Of a stretch of DNA of 64,000 nt, positions 1-11,131 are shown one piece after another (the first letter of the stretch is position 1; the number at the start of each line of letters is the position of its first letter). This DNA is from Streptomyces sp. SLBN-31 (GTDB taxonomy: Bacteria; Actinomycetota; Actinomycetes; Streptomycetales; Streptomycetaceae). The notes under the pieces are model-generated. The model was not told where the DNA came from. It worked only from the letters and a program-made list of their open reading frames with translations, and did no database searches. The position numbers and the translations under genes were made by a program. The stretch spans positions 930,001 to 994,000 of the forward strand of contig NZ_VFNC01000002.1 of NCBI RefSeq assembly GCF_006715395.1, given 5' to 3'.

Positions 1-321
1 GGCGAGGAGGTCGGCGGCGCTGACGTCGCCCTCCCGCCGGGCCACCGGCTGCGCCGCGAAGCGGGCCTCGGGTGCGGGCGACGTAGCGGGGGCGAACACG
101 TCGGCGGCGCTGACGTCGCCCTCCCCCCAGGCCACCGGCTGCGCCGCGAAGCGGGCCTGGGGTGTGGGCGATGTCGTGGGGGCGAGCACGTCGGCGGCGC
201 TGACGTCGGCCTCCCCCCAAGCCACCGGCTGCGCCGCGAAGCGGGCCTCGGGTGCGGGCGACATCGTGGGGGCGAGCAGGGCGGCGCAGGCCGCGGCCAG
301 CGTCAGCGACTGAACATGCAC
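1..321 (-). CDS. Secreted protein with 30-residue tandem repeats (partial, 5' end only)
   Basis: The frame opens with GTG at 321-319, with AGGAG/GAGG 12-14 bases upstream, and runs off the left edge without a stop. The first 25 or so residues (VHVQSLTLAAACAALLAP) look like a signal peptide, so export is likely. A 30-residue unit then repeats; it contains RFAAQPVAWGE and DVSAAD. Third codon positions are almost all G or C in this frame, unlike the other two, which supports it over the alternative open frames on the same strand. No enzyme domain is visible in the part present. I do not recognise the family, and the function is unknown. Confidence 0.6.
   Translation of the reverse strand, partial: MHVQSLTLAAACAALLAPTMSPAPEARFAAQPVAWGEADVSAADVLAPTTSPTPQARFAAQPVAWGEGDVSAADVFAPATSPAPEARFAAQPVARREGDVSAADLLA
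11..280. repeat. Three tandem 90-bp repeats
   Basis: Units lie at 11-100, 101-190 and 191-280, and each begins TCGGCGGCGCTGACGTCG. They differ at only a few positions per unit. The first ten bases of the window look like the end of a fourth unit. The period is a multiple of three, so each copy encodes 30 residues of the secreted protein read on the minus strand. Confidence 0.9.
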
Positions 322-437
322 GATAGGGGGAGCCTCTCCTGGGGGACACTGACGAACACTCAGTCAATCTGACCCCGGTGCGCCGGCGCGGCCACCGCAG
401 GGGGGCCGGACGGTGCACAACCCGAACGGCGGGCAGG

Positions 438-479
438 GGCCGGGGGACCTGAGCCGGCGTCGGCTCAGGTCCCCCGGCC
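438..479. terminator. Long perfect hairpin, probable bidirectional terminator
   Basis: Bases 438-456 pair with 461-479 (19 bp, no mismatch) around a GCGT loop. Such a stem between genes is typical of Streptomyces terminators, which often lack a U-run. It would stop minus-strand transcription arriving from the right before the repeat-protein gene, or plus-strand readthrough. Confidence 0.6.
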
Positions 480-577
480 GCCCGTTCCCGGCGCGGGATC
501 AGCGACGACAGCGGCCCGCGCCACGGCATGAACTCCCGAGCCCTCGAGGAGAGTTCGGCCGTCAGGAGCTTCAGCAT
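441..577 (-). other. Possible small ORF or remnant starting at 577
   Basis: ATG at 577-575 has an excellent GGAGG seven bases upstream and begins MLKLLTAELSSRARE. Codon third positions stay G/C-rich to about 440, then the bias fades inside the hairpin at 438-479. No in-frame stop appears before the window edge, so the end given here is only where coding character stops. It may be a truncated gene whose 3' end was lost. I do not recognise it. The rest of the 322-700 gap holds nothing else I can support. Confidence 0.25.
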
Positions 578-700
578 ACGTAACCTCCGCGGGCGGTCAC
601 CAACGCACCGTGTCGGCAGCACGGCCCCTTGCCGCGCGTACGCACCCGCCGCCATATTGGTCCGTACCATTGCCGCCGTGTCCGTCCGGAGGGCCGAGCC

Positions 701-1672
701 GTGCCTCTCGCCGCCGTTCTGCTGCGTCGATCCCTCGCCCTGTGCGGCGCTGTTGCCTGTGCCGCGGCGTGCGGCTCAGGGGGCACCGACGACGGCCGGC
801 TGCCGGCGGCACCCGCCGGCGTCACCGCGGCGGCGGGCAGCGCCGCGAGCGTGCACGTGATGTGGGACGCGGTGTCGTCGACTCCCCGCGCCCGGTACTA
901 CGAGGTGTACCGCGGCACCACAAAAGTCGCCCGCGTGCCGGCCTCCGAGCACATGGTGGACGTCACCCGCCTCCGACCCGCCACCCACTACGTCTTCACC
1001 GTGCGGGCACGCGACAGCGAGGGCCGGCTCGGCCCGCCCAGCCGCCGGGTGCGCGCGACCACCCCGGCGGCCGTGGCCGCGGACGACACGGCCCCCACCC
1101 GCCCGGCACGGGCCCGCGGCCGGATAGTCGGCAGCCGCGAGGTCCAGCTGTCCTGGTCCGCGTCCCGCGACGACACGGCCGTGCTGTCGTACGACGTCTA
1201 CCAGAGCGGCACGAAGATCCACAGCGTGGGCGGGAACCAGACGGCGACCGTGCTCACCGGCCTGCGGCCGGGCACCCGCTACGCCTTCTCCGTCCGCGCC
1301 CGCGACGCCGCCGACAACGTCTCCCCGCCCGGCGGCACCGTCCGCCTGACCACCCCCGGCACCGACGACGGACGCGGCACCGCGCCCACCGCCTTCCGCG
1401 CGAAGTGCCACCGCGCCGGCGGGGCGTACTACCTCGACCTCTCCTGGACCGTGCCCCGCACGGACGGCGTGGTCACGGAGTACCAGATCCGGCTGGACGG
1501 ACAGCCGGCCACCTCCCTGGTGTACGGCGGCGCCGCGCCGCGCGACCGGGCGCGCTACAGCTTCTACGTCGGCCGGGACACCGGTGTCACCCACCGCGTA
1601 CGGGTCCGCGCCAGACTGCCCGACGGCACCTGGGGCGGCTTCTCGGCGGAGCGGTCGGTGACGACGCGGTAG
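701..1672 (+). CDS. Lipoprotein with three fibronectin type III domains
   Basis: The GTG start at 701 follows GGAGG by eight bases. The N-terminus has a short hydrophobic stretch ending in a lipobox-like CAAAC, so the mature protein is probably lipidated on Cys and held on the outer face of the membrane. About 323 residues. Three Fn3 modules follow (about residues 38-120, 125-215 and 220-323), each with the WxA/WD strand, a Y-x-Y/YxVY strand and the LRPxTxYxFxVRARD motif. No catalytic domain is attached, so it is probably a cell-surface adhesion or carbohydrate-associated protein. Longer upstream starts exist but have no ribosome site. Confidence 0.8.
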   Translation: MPLAAVLLRRSLALCGAVACAAACGSGGTDDGRLPAAPAGVTAAAGSAASVHVMWDAVSSTPRARYYEVYRGTTKVARVPASEHMVDVTRLRPATHYVFTVRARDSEGRLGPPSRRVRATTPAAVAADDTAPTRPARARGRIVGSREVQLSWSASRDDTAVLSYDVYQSGTKIHSVGGNQTATVLTGLRPGTRYAFSVRARDAADNVSPPGGTVRLTTPGTDDGRGTAPTAFRAKCHRAGGAYYLDLSWTVPRTDGVVTEYQIRLDGQPATSLVYGGAAPRDRARYSFYVGRDTGVTHRVRVRARLPDGTWGGFSAERSVTTR

Positions 1673-1838
1673 GCGGCGGTCGCGCCACGGACGGGGGAAC
1701 GCGTCACCTGCCCGGCTGCGCTCCGCATGCGCTCCCGGACGCTGCCACGTTGGCTGACCCCGAGGCAGCACGGGCCGATCCCGACCCCCGGCGGCGCAAG
1801 GGATGTACCGCCGACCGTGCCGCCGGAGGGCAGTCGAC

Positions 1839-2399
1839 ATGCGCAACTCTCAGCCTCTGATCCGGACCGGCCTGGCCGTGGCAGCCGCCGCCGCGCTGCC
1901 CGTCGCCCTGGCCGCCGCCACGCCCGCCGCCGCGCTGGGCTCGGGCATCTCGGTGAGCACCAGCGGGTCCACCGTGTCGGTGACGACCACGGTGTGCAAC
2001 CAGACCGCGAGCAACGGCATGTGGGGCACCGCCTCACTGCTCAACAGCAGCCAGGCGAACTTCTCCCAGGGCCGGCAGGTGGCGCTGTCGGGGACGACCA
2101 GCATCCAGACGGCCGCCTGGCAGGGCGTCAGCCCCGGCACCTACACCGTGATCGTGATGTGCGCCTTCAACAACAGCACCGCGGGCACGCAGTCCGTCAT
2201 TGTCTCGTCGGCCTCCGCGTCCCCCACCATCTCGGCCACCTCCTCGGCGTCGCCGTCGAGGGGCGTGATGGGCGGTTTCGGCGGCGCGGTGCGGGACTAC
2301 GGACCCGTGACGCTGGGTGTGGGCAGCGCGCTGGTGGGGACGGGTGTCATCGCGACGGCCTGGTACCTGCGCCGCCGCACCAAGCCCCACCGGCTCTGA
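1839..2399 (+). CDS. Secreted protein with C-terminal membrane anchor
   Basis: ATG at 1839 follows GGAGG nine bases upstream; a TTG-type start at 1803 would add a basic segment and is less likely. 186 residues. It has a signal peptide (LAVAAAAALPVALAAATPAAA), a Ser/Thr-rich middle with two Cys that could form a disulfide, a Ser/Ala/Pro-rich linker, then a hydrophobic segment near residues 155-178 followed by RRRTKPHRL. This fits a protein displayed outside the cell and anchored by one C-terminal helix. No LPxTG-type sortase signal is present. The function is unknown. Confidence 0.7.
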   Translation: MRNSQPLIRTGLAVAAAAALPVALAAATPAAALGSGISVSTSGSTVSVTTTVCNQTASNGMWGTASLLNSSQANFSQGRQVALSGTTSIQTAAWQGVSPGTYTVIVMCAFNNSTAGTQSVIVSSASASPTISATSSASPSRGVMGGFGGAVRDYGPVTLGVGSALVGTGVIATAWYLRRRTKPHRL

Positions 2400-2402
2400 G
2401 GC

Positions 2403-2954
2403 TCACGCGCCCTCGCCGCCGGGCAGTTCGGCGAACTCCTCCAACGCGTGGGCGAGCCACTGCGTCCAGAAGGTCTCCAGGTCGATGCCCGCCCGCAGCA
2501 CGAGGTGCCGCAGCCGGTCCTCGGCACTGGCCCTGCCGGGCGGGAAGTCGCGCTTCTCGATCTCCTCGTACTCCGCCAACTGCCGCTGGTGCAGGGCGAG
2601 ATGCCGACGCAGGTCGGCCTCGATGCCCTCGGTGCCCACGACGGCCGCGGCGCGCATCCGCAGCAGCAGGGTGTCGCGGTGCGGCCGCGGGTCCTGGGCG
2701 GCGGCGGTCCACCGCTGGAGTTCGGCGCGGCCCGCGGGCAGGACCTCGTAGCTCTTCTTCTGCCCGCGGGCCGGCTGCTCGGTGGGCAGCGCCCGGATGT
2801 GTCCCTCGGCCTCCAGCCGTCCCAGTTCCCGGTAGATCTGCTGGTGCGTCGCCGACCAGAAGTAGCCGATCGACCTGTCGAACCGGCGGGTCAGCTCCAG
2901 CCCCGAGGACGGCTTCTCGAGCAGGGCGGTGAGGATCGCGTGCGGGAGGGACAT
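2403..2954 (-). CDS. PadR-family transcriptional regulator
   Basis: 183 residues. The N-terminal PadR winged helix covers about residues 1-85, with the family hallmarks LTALLEKPSSGLELTRRFD, then YxxLxxLExEGHI and GQKKSYEVLPAGRAEL. A C-terminal helical dimerisation region follows (AEYEEIEKRDF). PadR proteins are usually repressors of detoxification or catabolic genes. The gene starts 22 bp after fadH on the same strand, so the two are probably one transcript and the palindrome upstream of fadH is a candidate target. Its stop lies only 3 bp from the stop of the convergent secreted-protein gene. Confidence 0.9.
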   Translation of the reverse strand: MSLPHAILTALLEKPSSGLELTRRFDRSIGYFWSATHQQIYRELGRLEAEGHIRALPTEQPARGQKKSYEVLPAGRAELQRWTAAAQDPRPHRDTLLLRMRAAAVVGTEGIEADLRRHLALHQRQLAEYEEIEKRDFPPGRASAEDRLRHLVLRAGIDLETFWTQWLAHALEEFAELPGGEGA

Positions 2955-2976
2955 GGAGTCATCCTAGGGACGGCCC

Positions 2977-6258
<3,282 letters not shown>

Positions 6259-6259
6259 A

Positions 6260-6281
6260 CCCGCGCCCGAAGGGGCGCGGG
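6260..6281 (+). terminator. Hairpin right after the M20 stop codon
   Basis: CCCGCGCCC (6260-6268) pairs with GGGCGCGGG (6273-6281) around GAAG, starting one base after the stop codon. The right arm is also the front edge of a dispersed repeat. Confidence 0.6.
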
Positions 6282-6334
6282 GAACTGCGCGACCAGCCAC
6301 GACCAAGCCGCACCCCACCAACCACCGGACCCGG
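6271..6334. repeat. Dispersed intergenic repeat, copy 1 (64 bp)
   Basis: Identical over 64 bp to 6381-6444, 110 bp downstream. It contains GGGGAACTGCGCGACC and continues with CACGACCAAGCCGCACC. Similar elements recur between genes in Streptomyces genomes. Confidence 0.8.
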
Positions 6335-6380
6335 AGCCTGCCGACCCGAACCCATCAGCACCGGCCCGCCACCCCACCCC

Positions 6381-6444
6381 AGGGGCGCGGGGAACTGCGC
6401 GACCAGCCACGACCAAGCCGCACCCCACCAACCACCGGACCCGG
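6381..6444. repeat. Dispersed intergenic repeat, copy 2 (64 bp)
   Basis: Second perfect copy of 6271-6334. The 46 bp between the copies also share CCACCCC-type segments, so this looks like a local tandem duplication with a 110-bp period in the gap between two convergent genes. Confidence 0.8.
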
Positions 6445-6483
6445 CACACGCAACCCGGCACCCGGCACCCCGCCCCGCACCTC

Positions 6484-6852
6484 TCAGCGGCTCTCCAAGA
6501 TCACATGCAGCTCCCGCTCCTGATCCCCCGACGCGGAGGACAGGTCGCGCACGCTGAACAGGGGATCCAGCGTGCTGCGCAGCCGCTCGATCGCCCAGTA
6601 GCCGCCCTGGGCGTCGACCTCGACCGAGGACGTGAGGCGGGCGGGTGGCGGGCAGGAGTGGGCTTCGGTGACCTCGAAGGTGCCGAGCCACACCATCGGC
6701 CGGGTCTCGTGCAACTGCTGGGGCACCTCGTCGGCGCCGCGGTCGGACTCGAAGCACGCGCACAGCGCGTCGAACACGATCCGGGCGTCCTCCTTGCTGC
6801 AGCCACTGATCTCGAGGGAGACGGGCTCCTCGTGCGATCGTTCGCGGTCCAT
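6484..6852 (-). CDS. Conserved-type hypothetical protein
   Basis: 122 residues from ATG 6852 (GAGGAG ten bases upstream); longer starts up to 6933 are possible. The protein is soluble and mixed alpha/beta, with SLEISGCSKEDARIVFDAL near the start and a WLGTFEVTE strand in the middle. Three Cys fall in the first half. No catalytic motif, membrane segment or signal peptide is visible. I do not recognise the family. The gene is flanked by a repeat-bearing gap and a secreted-protein gene on the same strand. Confidence 0.65.
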   Translation of the reverse strand: MDRERSHEEPVSLEISGCSKEDARIVFDALCACFESDRGADEVPQQLHETRPMVWLGTFEVTEAHSCPPPARLTSSVEVDAQGGYWAIERLRSTLDPLFSVRDLSSASGDQERELHVILESR

Positions 6853-6957
6853 GTCCTGATCGCTCCTCTCGTGGAGGTGACGCGGCACGGCGGGTTCCCC
6901 GCGAACCGCGTCACATCCCCAGAAAAGCACCACTGCGGTCAGGGGACCAGCGAGGGC

Positions 6958-7830
6958 TCAGCTCTTGGTGAACCGGTAGGTCTTGCTGTCCGTCAGCACG
7001 CAGAAGCCCGGCGAGACGACGATGACGCGCAGGGTGCCGTCGCGGCGGTCGTAGTCGATGCCCTCCGCCTCGAACGTGCCCGAGCAGGAACTCCGCAGCG
7101 GCAGCTGCCGCACCGCCGTGACATGGCCGGTGACGTCGGACGCGCCGTTCGGCGGGGCGGACAGGTCGACCTGGAGCAGCGGCTTGGTGATCCCGAACAG
7201 CGTGCCGGCGGGGTCGTCGGAGGAGCACAGCAGCCGCGTAGCCGTGACGAAGTCGCAGCCCTGCACATCGCGGACGGCGTGGTCGAGACGGACGGTGGAG
7301 ACCTGCGGGAGGTTCGCCGAGGGCGAGGTGGCCGCGTTGACGCCGGGGGTCGGGAAGACGAGGAAGCGGCTCATGGTGCCGTACTCGCCGGACAGCATCC
7401 ACTGCCCGTCGGGCGAGATCGCCACCCAGGAGTTGTTCAGGGCCTCGCCGGAGCCCAGCGTGTGCGTGTACTCGGACCAGGTGCCGCCGGGCGCCTGCAC
7501 CCGGAACATCTTCGCGGTGCCCGAGTCGGCCTGGTAGGGCTCGATGTAGTAGCCGGTGGAGGAGGCGTCGGGGTCGCCGACGTGGTTCCAGCCGCGGCTG
7601 GAGACGGAGACGGGGATGGTGCCGATGCCGGTGTAGCGGTTGGGACTGCGGGCCGGGACCTCCACCGAGGTCAGGCCCTGGCTCTCGGTCAGCGGGTCGG
7701 CGCGGTCGGAGCCCACCTCGGTCCAGGTGTCGGCGGCCGAGGCGGACGGCGCGGCCGACAGGACGGCGGCGGTGGCGAGGGCGAGGGCGGTCAGGACCGT
7801 GTGACAACGTTGCCGGGCACGCAGAGGCAT
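6958..7830 (-). CDS. Secreted hypothetical protein, possible beta-propeller
   Basis: 290 residues. ATG 7830 follows GGAGGAG six bases upstream; the ATG inside that ribosome site is less likely. A classic signal peptide ends in SASA-ADTW. The mature part is beta-rich with blade-like phrases such as NNSWVAISPDGQWMLSGEYG, DVQGCDFVTATRLLCSS and YDRRDGTLRV, which resemble WD/NHL-type propellers. No active-site residues can be named. Exported; role unknown. Confidence 0.75.
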   Translation of the reverse strand: MPLRARQRCHTVLTALALATAAVLSAAPSASAADTWTEVGSDRADPLTESQGLTSVEVPARSPNRYTGIGTIPVSVSSRGWNHVGDPDASSTGYYIEPYQADSGTAKMFRVQAPGGTWSEYTHTLGSGEALNNSWVAISPDGQWMLSGEYGTMSRFLVFPTPGVNAATSPSANLPQVSTVRLDHAVRDVQGCDFVTATRLLCSSDDPAGTLFGITKPLLQVDLSAPPNGASDVTGHVTAVRQLPLRSSCSGTFEAEGIDYDRRDGTLRVIVVSPGFCVLTDSKTYRFTKS

Positions 7831-8103
7831 GCGGGGCTCCTCCATGGGGGGCGGGGTGTGCGCTCGGCGGCCAGTCTGGCCCGGACGGAGGGTCATGTAC
7901 AGACCAAGTCGACCTCGAAGGCTCGCGGTCCGGTGACAGCGCGTCCCCGGTAGTGTCGTCACCGCTACGACGACGTCCCGGTCGTGTCGAGGGATGGTGG
8001 AGGTGGGCGACGGGGACGTCACGAAGACGGTTGAGCGCGGTAGAACATGGGGAGTCGGCACGGGGGACGGCGTGCCGCGCGAACGGCGAAGGCGGTGCGT
8101 GCC

Positions 8104-10167
8104 ATGGGTGCACCCGGGTTTCCGGTGGCCGACGGCCACGAGCCGGTGCGGCCGAGCGGTCTGCTCGACGTACTCGGCATGGCCTCGGTGGTGCTGGACG
8201 CCGAGGGGCGAATCGTGCTGTGGAGCCCGCAGGCCGAGGAGCTGTTCGGCTACCCGGCGCAGGAGGCGCTCGGGCACTACGCGGCCCGCATCATGGTGCA
8301 CGAGCAGAATCTCGACCTGGTGATCAAACTCTTCGCCGACGTCATGGTCACCGGCCAGAGCTGGGCCGGCGCCTTCCCCATCCGCCGCAAGGACGGCAGC
8401 ACGCGTCTGGTCGAGTTCCGCAACATGCGGCTGCTGGACGACCGTGGTGACGTCTACGCGCTGGGCCTGTGCGCCGACCGCTCGACGGTACGGCGGCTGG
8501 AGCGCGACGTGGCCCTGTCCACGCGCATGATCGCCCAGTCACCCATCGGACTGGCCGTCCTCGACATCGACCTGCGCTACGTCTCCGTGAACCCGGCACT
8601 CGAACGGCTCAACGGCGTTCCGGCGGAGAAGCTCATCGGCAGGTCGACGCGCGAGGTGCTGCCGCACCTGGACGTCGACGCCATCGAGGCGGCCGCGCTC
8701 GACGTGCTGCGGACCGGCCGCCCGCTCGTGGACCGGCTCACCGTCGGCCGGACCCCGGCGGATCCGGTGCGGGAGCACGCCTGGACGATCTCCCTGTACC
8801 GCCTCGAGGACGCCGTCGGCACCGTGCTGGGCGTCGCCGCCATGGTCGTGGACGTCACCGAGCAGCACCGGGCGGGCATCGAGGCCGAGGCCGCGCGGCG
8901 GCGGCTGGCCGTCATCGCGGACGCCACGACCCGTATCGGCACCACCCTGGAGCTGGAGCGCACGGCACGCGAGCTGGCCGAGGTGGCCGTGCCGGAGCTC
9001 GCCGACGTGGCGGCCGTGGACCTGCTGGACGCGGTGGTGGCGGGCAGACGCAGCATTCTCGGACCGACGGAGCCGGCGGTGATAAGGGCTCTGGCCGTAC
9101 GCGCGGACGACGCTCCGGAGGCGCTGCGGGCGGCCGACCCGCCCGGGCAGGTGGCCCGCTACGGCTCCGATCGCCTGGTCACCGAGTGCGTGCGCACCGG
9201 CCGGCCGGTCATGCTGGCGCGGGTCGAGGAGGCCGACCTGCCGCGCATCGCCCGCTCCGCGGAGGCGGCCGAGCGACTGGCCCGTGCGGGCGTCCACTCC
9301 TATCTGGCGGTGCCGTTGATCGCGCGCGGCGAGGTGCTGGGCGCCCTCGACCTCAAGCGCACGCGCAACGCGCTGCCGTTCACCGAGGACGACCTGCTGC
9401 TCGCCCGGGAGCTGGCGTCCCGCGCGGCCGTGCAGATCGACAACGCCCGCTGGTACCAGAACGCCCGCGACACCGCCCTGACCCTGCAGCGCAGCCTGCT
9501 GCCCAGCCATCCGCCGGTCATCGGCGGTCTGGAGGTGGCCTCCCGCTACCAGCCCGCCGGCGCCACCAGCGAGGTGGGGGGCGACTGGTTCGACGTGATC
9601 CCCCTGGACGGAGGGAAGACCGCGCTGGTGGTGGGCGATGTGATGGGCAGCGGCATCACGGCCGCCGCCACCATGGGCCGGCTGCGCACCGCCACCAACA
9701 CGCTCGCCTCCTTGGACCTCGACCCGGCCAGGCTCCTGGAGCACCTGGACCGCATCACCGAGGACCTGGACCACTCCATCGCCACCTGCGTCTACGCCAT
9801 CCACGACCCGGCGCTGCGGCAGTGCCGGATCGCCAACGCCGGCCATCTGCCGCCGGTCCGGCTGCGCGAGGGCCGTCCCCCGGAACTGCTCGAACTGCCC
9901 ACCGGTGCGCCGCTGGGCGTGGGCGGGGTGGCCTTCTCCACCACCACGGTCGACCTCGGCCCCGGCGACCGGCTCGTGTTCTACACCGACGGTCTCGTCG
10001 AGACCCGGCAGCACCCTCTCGACGAACGCCTGGACGCGCTGCTGTCCCTGCTCGACGGCCCCGACCGTCCCCTGGAGGAGGTCTGCGACCTGCTGCTGCG
10101 CACGCTGCACCAGCCGGACAACTCCGACGACGTGGCCCTGCTCATCGCCCGCGTGCAGCACCCGTAG
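8104..10167 (+). CDS. PAS-PAS-GAF-SpoIIE protein phosphatase
   Basis: 687 residues from ATG 8104 (an in-frame ATG at 8047 adds 19 basic residues; neither has a strong ribosome site). Two PAS folds (about 20-130 and 145-265; the second ends VVDVTEQHRAG), a GAF domain (about 285-455, LAVPLIARGEVLGALDLKR) and a PP2C/SpoIIE phosphatase domain (about 475-685). The metal-binding signatures GGDWFDV, GDVMGSGI, NAGHLPP, YTDGLVE and DDVALL are all present. This is the normal build of actinobacterial SpoIIE-like phosphatases, which dephosphorylate anti-sigma antagonists in response to a sensed signal. It lacks the extra histidine-kinase-like ATPase domain that many relatives carry. Monocistronic. Confidence 0.92.
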   Translation: MGAPGFPVADGHEPVRPSGLLDVLGMASVVLDAEGRIVLWSPQAEELFGYPAQEALGHYAARIMVHEQNLDLVIKLFADVMVTGQSWAGAFPIRRKDGSTRLVEFRNMRLLDDRGDVYALGLCADRSTVRRLERDVALSTRMIAQSPIGLAVLDIDLRYVSVNPALERLNGVPAEKLIGRSTREVLPHLDVDAIEAAALDVLRTGRPLVDRLTVGRTPADPVREHAWTISLYRLEDAVGTVLGVAAMVVDVTEQHRAGIEAEAARRRLAVIADATTRIGTTLELERTARELAEVAVPELADVAAVDLLDAVVAGRRSILGPTEPAVIRALAVRADDAPEALRAADPPGQVARYGSDRLVTECVRTGRPVMLARVEEADLPRIARSAEAAERLARAGVHSYLAVPLIARGEVLGALDLKRTRNALPFTEDDLLLARELASRAAVQIDNARWYQNARDTALTLQRSLLPSHPPVIGGLEVASRYQPAGATSEVGGDWFDVIPLDGGKTALVVGDVMGSGITAAATMGRLRTATNTLASLDLDPARLLEHLDRITEDLDHSIATCVYAIHDPALRQCRIANAGHLPPVRLREGRPPELLELPTGAPLGVGGVAFSTTTVDLGPGDRLVFYTDGLVETRQHPLDERLDALLSLLDGPDRPLEEVCDLLLRTLHQPDNSDDVALLIARVQHP

Positions 10168-10304
10168 CGGCGGCCCGGGGGCGTCCGTCGGCCGCGGCCC
10201 GGCATTCACAGCTACTGATTATCCGGCCCTTATCGGGCTGCTCGCACAATCACAGCAAGGGATGGCATGGGGATGCCGGGTGCCGTGACCGATGGGAGCA
10301 CACC

Positions 10305-11060
10305 GTGACACACGATCCGCACGAGGAATCCGCCGCCGGCGGCGGGCCGTCCGAACACCGTGGCGATATAGCACCGCAGTGGGAGGTGATGACGGGGCCG
10401 GGTGGCGCGGAACCCGCGTCGGAACCGGCCTGGGACCGGGTCTGGAGGCATCGCTCCGGCCGCGCCCGGGCGGTGATCGCGGCGACGACGGTCGCCGTGC
10501 TGGCCCTCGGCGGCACCGTCGCCTACGCCGCCACGTCGGGCGGTCCGGCTTTGGGCGCCACACCCGCCGCCTCGGGTTCCGCCTCCGCGTCCCCGGACCG
10601 ACCCGGGCACGGGCACGGCGGCCGCTGGTTCGACTTCGGCGGCATGGGCGTGCACGGCGAGTCGACGGTGAAGGACCAGGACACCGGCAAGTGGGTGGTA
10701 CGGGTCTGGCAGCGCGGGACCGTCGAGAAGGTCGCCGGCGACCAGGTCACCGTCAAGAGCGAGGACGACGCCCAGTGGTCGTGGATCGTCGACTCGGGCA
10801 CCACGGTCCTGCACGACGGCACCAAGGGCACGGGGGCCGGCGCCCTGAAGAAGGGCGACACCGTCTTCCTGGTGGGCAGCCGCTCGGACAGCGGCACCAG
10901 GACGGCGCTGCGGGTGCTGTCCGGGACCTTCGACGGCAGGGGGCCGGGCGACGAGGACTCGGGCCGCGGCCCGCACGGCGGTTTCCCGGGCCACGGCCCC
11001 CGCGGCTGGGGCATGCCCTCGCCGTCGGCGAGCCCTTCGGACAGCGGGACGACGGCCTGA
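10305..11060 (+). CDS. Membrane-anchored DUF5666-like protein
   Basis: 251 residues from GTG 10305 (GGGAG seven bases upstream). A cytoplasmic acidic/basic head (about 1-65) is followed by one transmembrane helix (AVIAATTVAVLALGGTVAYA) and a Ser/Pro linker. A small beta domain follows (VRVWQRGTVEKVAGDQVTVKSEDDAQWSWIVDSGTTV, interrupted here for length) with the DUF5666-type OB-like pattern. The tail is rich in Gly, His and Pro. The extracytoplasmic part may bind a ligand or metal; the role is unknown. Confidence 0.75.
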   Translation: MTHDPHEESAAGGGPSEHRGDIAPQWEVMTGPGGAEPASEPAWDRVWRHRSGRARAVIAATTVAVLALGGTVAYAATSGGPALGATPAASGSASASPDRPGHGHGGRWFDFGGMGVHGESTVKDQDTGKWVVRVWQRGTVEKVAGDQVTVKSEDDAQWSWIVDSGTTVLHDGTKGTGAGALKKGDTVFLVGSRSDSGTRTALRVLSGTFDGRGPGDEDSGRGPHGGFPGHGPRGWGMPSPSASPSDSGTTA

Positions 11061-11127
11061 CGGATGCCGTGACCCGGCCCGCCGGACCTACGGCCTGACG
11101 GATGCCGTAGCCCGGCCCGCCGGAGCT
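11052..11127. repeat. Two tandem 38-bp repeats across a convergent gene junction
   Basis: Units at 11052-11089 and 11090-11127 both begin ACGGCCTGACGGATGCCGT and differ at four bases. Another 11 bases of a third unit follow. The first unit contains the stop of the DUF5666-like gene; the last contains the stop of the PrmC-like gene read from the other strand. Confidence 0.85.
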
Positions 11128-11131
11128 ACGG
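11105..11131. terminator. Bidirectional hairpin between convergent genes
   Basis: CCGTAGC (11105-11111) pairs with GCTACGG (11125-11131), with an inner CCGG/CCGG pairing. It overlaps the stop codon of the minus-strand methyltransferase and lies 44 bp past the plus-strand stop. Confidence 0.6.

Noticed and set aside
6271..6444. CRISPR-like repeats.
   Set aside because: Only two long copies with a 46-bp spacer and no cas genes; the same element occurs singly elsewhere.
6505..7953. A 482-codon plus-strand frame.
   Set aside because: Antisense to a secreted protein with a clear signal peptide and ribosome site; low-complexity translation.
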